A stretch of DNA of 32,181 nucleotides from an uncultured Pelagibacteraceae bacterium (GTDB taxonomy: Bacteria > Pseudomonadota > Alphaproteobacteria > Pelagibacterales > Pelagibacteraceae): positions 1 through 32,181 of the forward strand of contig CACHML010000013.1 of assembly GCA_902580945.1 (NCBI GenBank), in the 5' to 3' direction. The notes beneath the pieces are model-generated. The model was not told where the DNA came from. It was given only the letters and a program-made list of their open reading frames with translations, and did no database searches. Shown piece after piece: positions 1-7,673 of the stretch. The position numbers were made by a program, and so were the translations under genes. Within the stretch, counting starts at the first letter, position 1. Every line of letters starts with the position of its first letter.

Positions 1-872
1 TTCACAAATTTATGAATTGTAAACTTCCTATTCTTACTGACTCAGGAGGCTATCAGGTTATGTCTTTATCTAAATTTAACAAAATCGACAGAGACAAAGG
101 AGCAATTTTTCAATCTCATATAGACGGAAAAACTTTCATCTTAAGTCCAGAGGAAAGTATTAAAGTTCAAAAAAAACTCAATTCAGACATTGTTATGGTG
201 ATGGATGAATGTCCAAAAAATACCAAAGACTACAAAAAAATTAAAAATTCTATGGAGTTATCTACAGAATGGGCAAAAAGATCAAAGGATGAATTTGGAA
301 ATAATCCACATAAAGCTTTGTTTGGAATTGTTCAAGGTGGTTTATTTAATGATCTTAGAATTGAGTCTTTAAAAAAATTAATTAACATAAAATTTGACGG
401 ATACGCAATTGGAGGTTTAGCTGTTGGAGAAACCCAAAAGGAAATGTTTGATGTTTTAGATGGTATTAAAGACTATTTACCAGAAGATAAACCGAGATAT
501 TTAATGGGTGTAGGAACCCCATCAGATATATTAGGAGCAGTAAAAAGAGGAATTGATATGTTTGATTGTGTTTTACCAACCAGGTCAGGAAGAACAGGAT
601 TGGCTTTCACTTGGAATGGTAGAATTCAAATTAGAAATTCTGAAAACAAATTTGACAATAGACCTCTAGATAGCAATATGACAAAATTTGATTTAAACAA
701 GTATTCAAAAAATTATTTGAATCACTTACACAATACTAATGAAATGTTAGCTTCAATGATTTTGACCCTAAATAATATTAATTTTTACCAAGAACTTATG
801 TATGAAATTAGAAAAAATATTAAAATGGGAACTTTTGAACAATTTCATGATAAGTATATTAATATTTTGTAA
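1..872 (+). CDS. tgt: Queuine tRNA-ribosyltransferase, 5'-truncated by window edge
   Basis: Exchanges guanine at the tRNA wobble position for the queuosine precursor preQ1. The reading frame is open from the window edge (His-Lys-Phe precede the first Met at 12), so the true start lies upstream. By ungapped alignment to my recollection of E. coli Tgt, about 76 N-terminal residues are missing. Numbering from the Met at 12, the general-base Asp is D10 (TDSGGYQ) and the nucleophile is D185 (DMFDCVLPTR), both intact, as is the SGRTG block. The zinc site is not: the positions of E. coli Cys302, Cys304, Cys307 and His333 are M223, K225, L228 and N254. The family assignment is secure; loss of the structural zinc is read from the alignment. 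The gene ends about 50 nt before tRNA-Lys. Confidence 0.96.
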   Translation, partial: HKFMNCKLPILTDSGGYQVMSLSKFNKIDRDKGAIFQSHIDGKTFILSPEESIKVQKKLNSDIVMVMDECPKNTKDYKKIKNSMELSTEWAKRSKDEFGNNPHKALFGIVQGGLFNDLRIESLKKLINIKFDGYAIGGLAVGETQKEMFDVLDGIKDYLPEDKPRYLMGVGTPSDILGAVKRGIDMFDCVLPTRSGRTGLAFTWNGRIQIRNSENKFDNRPLDSNMTKFDLNKYSKNYLNHLHNTNEMLASMILTLNNINFYQELMYEIRKNIKMGTFEQFHDKYINIL

Positions 873-882
873 ATTTTAACCA

Positions 883-910
883 TTGCCAAATATTAAAAAA
901 TCAATATAAG
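883..910 (+). promoter_or_regulatory. Candidate sigma-70 promoter for tRNA-Lys
   Basis: TTGCCA at 883-888 and TATAAG at 905-910 are separated by 16 nt. The -10 box ends 12 nt before the tRNA 5' end, a suitable distance for a short 5' leader trimmed by RNase P. This is a sequence match only, in AT-rich DNA where chance matches are common. Confidence 0.45.
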
Positions 911-922
911 AATTTTTGTGTT

Positions 923-991
<69 letters not shown>

Positions 992-998
<7 letters not shown>

Positions 999-1025
999 AC
1001 ATTTTATACAATTGGTGGGTATTTT
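992..1025 (+). terminator. Possible hairpin terminator sharing the tRNA-Lys 3' end
   Basis: CTCACCAA at 992-999 pairs with TTGGTGGG at 1012-1019, giving 8 bp with one wobble and a 12-nt loop, followed by TATTTT. The left arm consists of the last acceptor-stem bases and the CCA of tRNA-Lys, so this hairpin and the mature acceptor stem cannot coexist. The right arm lies inside the 3' end of the M48 gene. The U-tract is short, so termination is uncertain. Confidence 0.3.
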
Positions 1026-1825
1026 AAAATAATTTCATTCATCCAATCATCAATCTGTTCTATTCTTCTATTGTTCGAAGGATGAGTACTTAAGAACTCC
1101 AGAGGTTCTTTTCCTTTATTAGCTTCTTTCATTCTCTCCCATATTTTTGTAGTTTCTCTTATGTCAAAGCCTGATAAGGAAGAAAAAATTAAACCTAAAT
1201 AATCTGCTTCGCTCTCCTGCTTTCTTGTAAAAGGGTTCATTATTCCTATTTGAGATAAAATTCCAACTGTATTCATGCCAGTTGTTCTATTTATTTCAGA
1301 TAATTTTCCTCCAGTAGCAATATCAATTATTCCAGTTGTAGTGTTTAATAATCTTGTTCTACTAGCCCTCTCCACAGAATGTTTTGCTACAGCATGAGCT
1401 ACTTCGTGACCCATCACAGCTGCTAGACCGTTATTGTTTTTGGTTATATCTAACATCCCAGTATAAAACGCAATTTTTCCTCCTGGCATACACCATGCAT
1501 TTCTAATTTTTTTATTATCAATTAGAATATATTCCCATTCAAAATTTGCTGTAGGATCCTCCATATCATTTCTATAAAAATATTCTGATATAGATTTCTC
1601 TATTTTTGATCCGATTTGAATAATATTGTCTAAGCTTTCTTTATCGTTACTTAGTTTAGCTTTTTTTTTTACTTGCTCATACGCTCTAGCAGCATGAGCA
1701 TTTAACTTTGTTTCTGAGATTAATTTGAGCTGTTTTCTCTCAGTTATTGGTGCTGTAGTACATGCATGAAATCCTGCTGAAAGGCAGCCACAACCCATCA
1801 AATATATAAAATTTCTTCTATTCAC
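1004..1825 (-). CDS. M48 family zinc metalloprotease, envelope-exported
   Basis: A 273-residue M48 (Ste24/LoiP/BepA-like) peptidase, likely involved in periplasmic or outer-membrane protein quality control. The zinc motif HEVAH is at residues 140-144, the second motif ESEAD at 204-208 and the conserved THPSNNRRI block at about 247-255. The region after the signal (TERKQLKLISE) is typical of small single-domain M48 lipoproteins. The N-terminus reads MNRRNFIYLMGCGC, with a twin-arginine-like RRxF motif and Cys at 12, 14 and 22, so a Tat-exported lipoprotein is possible; none of these is a textbook lipobox. The gene converges on tRNA-Lys and diverges from the DUF502 gene with 47 bp between starts. 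The substrate cannot be told. Confidence 0.9.
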   Translation of the reverse strand: MNRRNFIYLMGCGCLSAGFHACTTAPITERKQLKLISETKLNAHAARAYEQVKKKAKLSNDKESLDNIIQIGSKIEKSISEYFYRNDMEDPTANFEWEYILIDNKKIRNAWCMPGGKIAFYTGMLDITKNNNGLAAVMGHEVAHAVAKHSVERASRTRLLNTTTGIIDIATGGKLSEINRTTGMNTVGILSQIGIMNPFTRKQESEADYLGLIFSSLSGFDIRETTKIWERMKEANKGKEPLEFLSTHPSNNRRIEQIDDWMNEIILKYPPIV

Positions 1826-1872
1826 TTTTTATAATATTTATAATACATGTATTTTATATTCAAATATTAGTT

Positions 1873-2496
1873 ATGTCTAAATTTAAAAGAAAAAGAATTT
1901 CATTTATTGCAAGATTGAGAAATTATTTTATAACAGGTATAGTTGTTTTAGTACCTATAGGTATAACCCTATACTTAACAACTTTTTTTATCACTATATC
2001 TTCAAAATTAATACCCCATGGAATTAATCCTAATAATTATTTACCATTTGCAATTCCAGGTTTGGAAATTTTATTATCAGTTATATTTATAACTCTAATA
2101 GGAGGCTTATCTCTATCTTTTATAGGAAAAAAATTCCTGCAATTATTTAATGATTTGTTAAAAAAAATTCCTATACTAAGAACAATATATTCAGCAATTG
2201 GTCAAATGACTGAAACATTTGCACCAAAAAAAGGTTCAAAGAAGAGTGTTGTTCTAATTCAATATCCTCGAAAAGGCTCATGGGCAGTTGGTTTTGCAAC
2301 TAAAGAAAATAAGGGGGAAATTTCGAAAAAAACTAATACAGAACTCGTAAATGTATTTGTTCCTACAACACCAAACCCAACTAGTGGTTTTTTATTAATG
2401 TTTCCTAAGAGTGAAATTGTATATCTTGATATGACTTTTGAGGAAGCTTCAAAATTTATAGTTTCAGCAGGAACTTCGGATACCAAAACTAAATAG
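1873..2496 (+). CDS. DUF502 family inner-membrane protein
   Basis: A 207-residue protein with two hydrophobic segments (about 19-41 and 62-84), followed by a soluble C-terminal half containing the family block KIPILRTIYSAIGQ and a FVPTTPNPTSGF stretch. These mark DUF502, a widespread membrane protein of unknown biochemical role. The N-terminus is basic (KFKRKR), consistent with a cytoplasmic start. The last 8 nt overlap the end of recG on the other strand, leaving no room for a separate terminator. In many alphaproteobacteria a DUF502 gene also sits next to recG, which supports the assignment. Confidence 0.9.
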   Translation: MSKFKRKRISFIARLRNYFITGIVVLVPIGITLYLTTFFITISSKLIPHGINPNNYLPFAIPGLEILLSVIFITLIGGLSLSFIGKKFLQLFNDLLKKIPILRTIYSAIGQMTETFAPKKGSKKSVVLIQYPRKGSWAVGFATKENKGEISKKTNTELVNVFVPTTPNPTSGFLLMFPKSEIVYLDMTFEEASKFIVSAGTSDTKTK

Positions 2497-4531
2497 TGTC
2501 ATTAATTACAGCTACTTTATCATATAGCTTAATAAGCTTATTATAATTTTTTATTTTGACATTGTTTTTTTCAATTTTTTTAATTTCTTTTTCAGCAACT
2601 TTGAATAGATCCTCGTGCTTAATAGGATCCGCTAAGTTATATTTTTTTAAACCGCTCTGTTTAAATCCTAAAATATCACCATATCCTCTTATTTTTAAAT
2701 CTTCCTCAGCAATTTTAAAACCATCATTAGAGTTTTTTAGTATTGTAATTCTTTTTCGAGCATTTTCACTTAGTCCTGCCTTAAACATCAATATACAAGT
2801 TGACTCTTTGTTGCCTCTGCCCACACGACCTCTTAGTTGATGTAGTTGAGATAATCCATATTTATTTGAATTTTCAATGACAATTACATTTGCATTGGGA
2901 AAATCAATTCCAACTTCTATTACTGTAGTAGAAACTAATATATCAATATTTCTATCATTAAACTTTTCCAATACATTATCTTTTTCCTCTTTACTCATCG
3001 CTCCATGAATTATATCAACTTTATTTTTAAAAATTTTACTCAAATATTTATATTTTTCTGTTGCAGATTGATGATCCATTTTTTTTGACTCCTTTATCAA
3101 AGGACAAACCCAAAATACTTGATTTTCTTTTGATATTTCACCTTTAATAAAATTAATAACTTCATTAATTTTTGTTTCGTTTTTACTGTATGTTTTTATT
3201 GGCTGTCTATTTTTTGGTTTAGATTTAATTAAAGAAATATCCATATCTCCATAAATTGTCATCATCATTGTTCTCGGTATAGGTGTTGCTGACATTACAA
3301 GTACATCGCAATCTTTACCTCCTTTATCAGAAAGTTTTTTTCTTTGATTAACACCAAATTTATGTTGTTCATCTATAATTATTAATCCTAAATTAAAATA
3401 AGTAATTTTTTCTTGGAATAGAGAATGTGTACCAATTAAAATATCAATCTTATTATTTGAAAGATCTTTTAAAACTTTTTTTCTTTTTTTATACTCCGTT
3501 TTTCCAGTTAATATTTCAGGATTACAATAATCATTAAAATTTTCTAATATAAACTTATAATGTTGAATGGCTAATATTTCAGTTGGTGCCATTATTGCAA
3601 CTTGATAGCCAGCTCTTATGGAATTTAAAGCTGATATTACAGCGACTATTGTTTTTCCTGACCCCACATCTCCTTGCAGTAATCTAAACATTTTTTGTTT
3701 GGACTCCATATCTTTATTAATATTTTTTAATGCAGATATTTGGTCATCCGTAAGTTTGAATTTTAAATTATTGATTATTTTATCTTGATATTTGGAGTCT
3801 AAAATTTTATTTTTTTTTTTAATTTTTTTAATTTTACTTCTTATATCTGAAGAAAGTAAAAAATTTGCAAAAATTTCATCAAATACAAGTCTTCTGAAAT
3901 ATTTTGTATCTTTAACTTTTGTGATTTCTTCCTTATGAATTTTAATAACACAATCTTTCCATGATACATTATCAAACAAATTAGATATTTCTTTTGGTAA
4001 CCACTCATCTAAATCAGGTAAATTTTGAAAAATACTATTTATTATTTTATTATATTTATTCAATGTTAAACCTTCTGTGAGGCTATATTTATTTTCATCA
4101 TCTATTAACACTGTGCTATTTGAATTTACAAGTTTTGGATTAACAAATTGAAATTTATTTCTAAAATTATTTGCTTTACCATTAATTATGATATCTTCAT
4201 TTAAAGGCAATAGTTTTCTTATATACCCTTCATAACTATTAAAAAAAACACAATCTATTTTTACGCCATTTTTTTCACATATGACTTTGTTGGGTAAATT
4301 TCTAATCCGTGGAAAATTATATTTAATGGGTTTTACTTTAATGTTGTAATTCTTACCTATTTGTAAATCTTCAATCTCTGTATCCTCAGCAGTTTCAATT
4401 TTTGATACTGGTAAATGCCACAATAAATCAAAAATTGTAAATATTTTTTTTTTATTAAATGATCTTAATGTTTTTTTACCAACACCTTTAATTATATCAA
4501 TGGGTGACAATAAATATTCAAAATTACTCAT
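2489..4531 (-). CDS. recG: ATP-dependent DNA helicase RecG
   Basis: A 680-residue superfamily 2 helicase that reverses stalled replication forks and migrates Holliday junctions. An N-terminal helical and OB-fold wedge region (about 1-260) is followed by two helicase lobes. Walker A GDVGSGKT is at about 288-295, then the DEQH box in IIIDEQHKFG, SATPIPRTM (motif III), and QLRGRVGRG (motif VI). The C-terminal TRG-type segment includes GYGDILGFKQSG. Length is close to the usual 690. The gene diverges from sdhE across only 28 nt and overlaps the DUF502 gene by 8 nt at its 3' end. Long Lys/Asn-rich stretches fit the AT bias of the genome. Confidence 0.97.
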   Translation of the reverse strand: MSNFEYLLSPIDIIKGVGKKTLRSFNKKKIFTIFDLLWHLPVSKIETAEDTEIEDLQIGKNYNIKVKPIKYNFPRIRNLPNKVICEKNGVKIDCVFFNSYEGYIRKLLPLNEDIIINGKANNFRNKFQFVNPKLVNSNSTVLIDDENKYSLTEGLTLNKYNKIINSIFQNLPDLDEWLPKEISNLFDNVSWKDCVIKIHKEEITKVKDTKYFRRLVFDEIFANFLLSSDIRSKIKKIKKKNKILDSKYQDKIINNLKFKLTDDQISALKNINKDMESKQKMFRLLQGDVGSGKTIVAVISALNSIRAGYQVAIMAPTEILAIQHYKFILENFNDYCNPEILTGKTEYKKRKKVLKDLSNNKIDILIGTHSLFQEKITYFNLGLIIIDEQHKFGVNQRKKLSDKGGKDCDVLVMSATPIPRTMMMTIYGDMDISLIKSKPKNRQPIKTYSKNETKINEVINFIKGEISKENQVFWVCPLIKESKKMDHQSATEKYKYLSKIFKNKVDIIHGAMSKEEKDNVLEKFNDRNIDILVSTTVIEVGIDFPNANVIVIENSNKYGLSQLHQLRGRVGRGNKESTCILMFKAGLSENARKRITILKNSNDGFKIAEEDLKIRGYGDILGFKQSGLKKYNLADPIKHEDLFKVAEKEIKKIEKNNVKIKNYNKLIKLYDKVAVINDTI

Positions 4532-4559
4532 TAAATATATATATATATGTTTATAAGCA

Positions 4560-4805
4560 ATGAATTCAAATAAACAAAATTTAATTAATAAAATTATTTA
4601 TAGATCTCAATATAGAGGTACAAAAGAAATGGACATTTTTGTAAGTAGTTTTGTAAAATCTATTATTGATTCATTATCAATAGATGACTTAAAAGATTTA
4701 GATTTATTAGTTAACATGAATGACGAAGATATTTCTAAAATTTCAAAAAATGAAATGAGCTTTAAAAATAAAAAAATATTTAATTTATTGATTGATTTTA
4801 AATAG
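4560..4805 (+). CDS. sdhE: Succinate dehydrogenase assembly factor SdhE (DUF339)
   Basis: An 81-residue protein of the SdhE/Sdh5/YgfY family, which helps attach FAD covalently to the flavoprotein subunit of succinate dehydrogenase. The signature RGTKE (family RGxxE) is at residues 19-23, preceded by KIIYRSQY, and is followed by the MDIF helix and a conserved mid-protein acidic stretch. A position beside recG is common for this gene in alphaproteobacteria. Its stop codon is 1 nt from the CCA end of the oppositely oriented tRNA-Ser. Confidence 0.92.
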   Translation: MNSNKQNLINKIIYRSQYRGTKEMDIFVSSFVKSIIDSLSIDDLKDLDLLVNMNDEDISKISKNEMSFKNKKIFNLLIDFK

Positions 4806-4806
4806 A

Positions 4807-4896
4807 TGGCGGAGAGACTGGGATTCGAACCCAGGAAAGAGTTGCCCCTTTGTCGGTTTTCAAGACCGATGCTTTCAACCGCTCAGCCATCTCTCC
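4807..4896 (-). tRNA. tRNA-Ser (anticodon TGA)
   Basis: Read on the minus strand, the acceptor stem GGAGAGA pairs with TCTCTCC, the discriminator is G, and CCA is encoded at the 3' end (4807-4809). The anticodon stem TCGGT/ACCGA closes the loop CTTGAAA, giving anticodon TGA. A long variable arm and the T arm (CTGGG-TTCGAAT-CCCAG) follow. The 90-nt length fits a class II serine tRNA. It converges on sdhE and is divergent from rarD. Confidence 0.96.
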
Positions 4897-4980
4897 GTGA
4901 GCAAGGTTTTATTATTATTAATATATATTTCAACAATAAAATAACTTAAGTAGTAAGACAAAATATTCAAATATTTAAAA

Positions 4981-5862
4981 ATGAACAAAAAAAATTTTAA
5001 TAAAGGTGTATTGTTGACATCTCTTGGTTCTTTTTGGTGGGGTTTTTTTGGAGTTATATACTTCAAGTATATTTCTTTTGCTGGACATATTGAAGTATTA
5101 ATTCACAGAAGTGTATGGACCACTTTTGTATTAATTGCTACTACATTTTTATTTTCAAAATGGAGTATTTTTATAAAAATTATTAGTGATAAAAAAAAAT
5201 TATTTATTCTTTTTATATCAGGTTTTTTAATTTTTATTAATTGGGGTGTCTGGATATACGCTGTTAGCCAGGATAAAATAATTGAAGCAAGTTTTGGTTA
5301 TTTTATAATGCCAATTATAAGTGTTTTTTTAGGTAATTTTTTTTTCAAAGAACCAATCACAAAAAAAGGTAAAATTTCAATTTTTATTGTAATCATTTCT
5401 GTTTTATATCTATTAATACTAGACTTTAAATCTATACCATGGGTAGGTTTAATTGTTGCAGTCAGTTGGAGTTTCTATAATTTATTTAGAAAAAAAATTA
5501 ATGTCGAAACAGATATTGGTCTTTTTATAGAAAGTTTGTACTTACTTCCATTCGTATTAGTAGCATTTTATTTTATAAGCATTAATAATTATAACGATTT
5601 CAGTTTATCAAATCCGTCTTTGATGCCACTTTTAATGCTAGCAGGACCAATGACAGTGATTCCTCTTTTTCTTTATGTAAGAGGCGTTGAATTATCAGGG
5701 CTAGGTCCAGCTGGTATGATTTTTTATATTACTCCTACTTTGCAATTTATACTTGGTTTTTTCATTTATAATGAGCAATTCAACTTAAATCAGTTAGTTA
5801 GTTTTATTTTAATATGGATTGCTGTATTTATATATTTAAAAGATATTTATGAAAAAAATTAA
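4981..5862 (+). CDS. rarD: RarD-type EamA family permease
   Basis: A 293-residue integral membrane protein with about ten hydrophobic segments in two EamA-like halves. The opening (TSLGSFWWGFFGVIYFKY), the HRSVW block near residue 44 and the INWGVWIYAV segment are typical of RarD, the family named for E. coli chloramphenicol sensitivity. Family members are predicted metabolite exporters or importers and the true substrate is not known. The length matches E. coli RarD (about 296). The 3' end overlaps mltB by 14 nt, so the two are probably cotranscribed. The upstream 84 nt are AT-rich and shared with divergent tRNA-Ser. Confidence 0.92.
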   Translation: MNKKNFNKGVLLTSLGSFWWGFFGVIYFKYISFAGHIEVLIHRSVWTTFVLIATTFLFSKWSIFIKIISDKKKLFILFISGFLIFINWGVWIYAVSQDKIIEASFGYFIMPIISVFLGNFFFKEPITKKGKISIFIVIISVLYLLILDFKSIPWVGLIVAVSWSFYNLFRKKINVETDIGLFIESLYLLPFVLVAFYFISINNYNDFSLSNPSLMPLLMLAGPMTVIPLFLYVRGVELSGLGPAGMIFYITPTLQFILGFFIYNEQFNLNQLVSFILIWIAVFIYLKDIYEKN

Positions 5863-6847
5863 ACTATATATTTTTTTTCTTTTTATAATTATAAATTTTG
5901 AAACTCAAGCTGACGATTTTACATTTGATGAGTGGAAAAAAAAATTTAAATTAATTGCTTTAGAAAGAGGTGTGAGTTTAAATACAATTGAAAATACAGT
6001 AGCAAAATCAATTTTCTTAAAAGATGTTATAAAATATGACAGATTTCAACCTGAGTTTTATGAAGACACAAAAACTTATATTTCTAAAAGAGCTAATAAT
6101 AAAAAAGTTAAATCTGGATTAAAAATATACAAGATAAACAAAAGAACTATCGATAAAATTTCTAAAGAATTTTCTGTTGATAAGAACTTACTTCTATCTC
6201 TAATGGGTATTGAAACGAATTTTGGTAATTATTTAGGAAAAATGGATATTATCTCTTCTTTGGCTACTTTAAGTTATGACAAAAGAAGGAGTGAATTTTT
6301 CACATCTGAACTTATTACTCTATTAATTTTATTTGATAAAGGAATTATTAATCCAGATAATTATTTAGGATCATGGGCTGGAGCATTTGGAAATTTTCAA
6401 TTTATGCCCTCTACTATTAAAAATTATGCAATGGATTATAATAAAGATGAAAAAATTAATTTGAAAAATATAGAAGACTCATTTGCTTCTGCTGCTAATT
6501 ATTTAAATAAGATAGGTTGGGATAATAATACTCCATGTTTTTTCAAGGTGGAGCTTATAAATGAAACACCTAGTAAATATCTAAATACATCTGCAAAACA
6601 AATTAAACACAAACATAAAATATCATATTTAAAAAAATACATTAAAAATAGTGAAATTCTTAATAATTTTGATAATTTAAATGCTGCACTTGTGACTCCT
6701 GATTATGATATTATTCCTGATGCAAAAAAATTAACTCCAGCTTATGTAGTTTTTGACAATTATGAACTAATATTAAAATGGAATAGATCTTTAAGATTTG
6801 CATTAGCTGTTTGTACATTGAAAAGTAAGTTTAAAAATGCAATTTAA
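5849..6847 (+). CDS. mltB: Lytic murein transglycosylase, MltB family
   Basis: A 332-residue periplasmic peptidoglycan lyase that cleaves the MurNAc-GlcNAc bond to form 1,6-anhydroMurNAc. The signal peptide covers about 1-21 (cut near QA-DD) and has no lipobox Cys, so this is a soluble version. The catalytic Glu is E122 in GIETNFG, and the family block GAFGNFQFMPST follows around residue 180. The family is GH103. The start overlaps rarD by 14 nt and the end overlaps the rlpA-like gene by 11 nt. The order mltB-rlpA-dac is a conserved alphaproteobacterial cell-wall cluster, which supports the call. Confidence 0.95.
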   Translation: MKKIKLYIFFLFIIINFETQADDFTFDEWKKKFKLIALERGVSLNTIENTVAKSIFLKDVIKYDRFQPEFYEDTKTYISKRANNKKVKSGLKIYKINKRTIDKISKEFSVDKNLLLSLMGIETNFGNYLGKMDIISSLATLSYDKRRSEFFTSELITLLILFDKGIINPDNYLGSWAGAFGNFQFMPSTIKNYAMDYNKDEKINLKNIEDSFASAANYLNKIGWDNNTPCFFKVELINETPSKYLNTSAKQIKHKHKISYLKKYIKNSEILNNFDNLNAALVTPDYDIIPDAKKLTPAYVVFDNYELILKWNRSLRFALAVCTLKSKFKNAI

Positions 6848-7673
6848 ATATATTTTATATCTTATATTTTTAACTCTATTTGCTTGCGAACACCATTCTT
6901 CAAATATTAATATAAAGAATAAGCCAGAAAAAATAAAATCTGTTACACCAAAAAAAAAGATTATAGAAACCAACAAGACCCCAAGTTTAAATAAAAAAAA
7001 GGAAATAATAAATATTGTATATTCCAATAAAGGTTTTGCTTTAATATATGATGAAGATCTAGATAATTTGTCAGAATATAAATTAGATGATAAATCAATT
7101 TATATATTAAGTCCTAACTTGCCTAATGGAACACCAGTTAGAATAACAAATATAATTAATGGAAAATCTTTAATAACTGTTGTAAAAAACAAAATTGTTT
7201 TACCTATCTATTATAATTCAGTAATTACAAATAGAATTGTAAGTGAATTGTCAATTAATCCGAGTGAACCTTATGTATATATTGAAACTATCAATTCAAA
7301 TAAATTATATGTAGCAAATGACGTAAAAACATATGATGAAGAAAAAGAAGTAGCCAATAAAGCTCCGGTCGATGACATAATGGTCCAGAGTATAAGTTTG
7401 GAAACTGAAATTAAAGAATCTAAAACTGAAAAATTTGTTACAAATTTCAATTATATTATTAAATTTGCAGATTTTTATTTTGAAGATTCTGCTATTATGT
7501 TAAAAAATAGGTTATTTGAAGAGTATAAAATTAAAAATATTTTAATCAAAAAGTTGTCACAAAATAATTTTAGAGTTTATAAAGGACCTTATAAAGATTT
7601 TGAAAAATTAAAGAAAGGATTTGATAATATTGAAAATCTTGATTTTGATAGTATTGAAATAATTAAATTATGA
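6837..7673 (+). CDS. rlpA: Degenerate RlpA-like lipoprotein with SPOR-type C-terminus
   Basis: A 278-residue protein with an N-terminal lipoprotein signal (L14-F15-A16-C17). A divergent double-psi beta-barrel lies at about 53-155: LPNGTPVRITN-NGKS matches the RlpA core, and IYYNSVITNRIVSELSI matches its last strands. A SPOR-like domain occupies about 205-278 (NYIIKFADFYF, FRVYKGPY). Active RlpA cleaves denuded glycan strands at septa. Here the usual VNDRGPF segment reads VKNKIVLP and the upstream TAAH block reads YILSP, so the catalytic residues appear lost; a binding or structural role is more likely. The call rests on domain remnants plus position between mltB and dac. Confidence 0.75.
   Translation: MQFKYILYLIFLTLFACEHHSSNINIKNKPEKIKSVTPKKKIIETNKTPSLNKKKEIINIVYSNKGFALIYDEDLDNLSEYKLDDKSIYILSPNLPNGTPVRITNIINGKSLITVVKNKIVLPIYYNSVITNRIVSELSINPSEPYVYIETINSNKLYVANDVKTYDEEKEVANKAPVDDIMVQSISLETEIKESKTEKFVTNFNYIIKFADFYFEDSAIMLKNRLFEEYKIKNILIKKLSQNNFRVYKGPYKDFEKLKKGFDNIENLDFDSIEIIKL

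Noticed and set aside
4540..4553. Alternating TA run as a microsatellite or phase-variable repeat
   Set aside because: It is short and in a very AT-rich spacer, with no sign of affecting a reading frame. It is mentioned only in connection with the recG/sdhE spacer.
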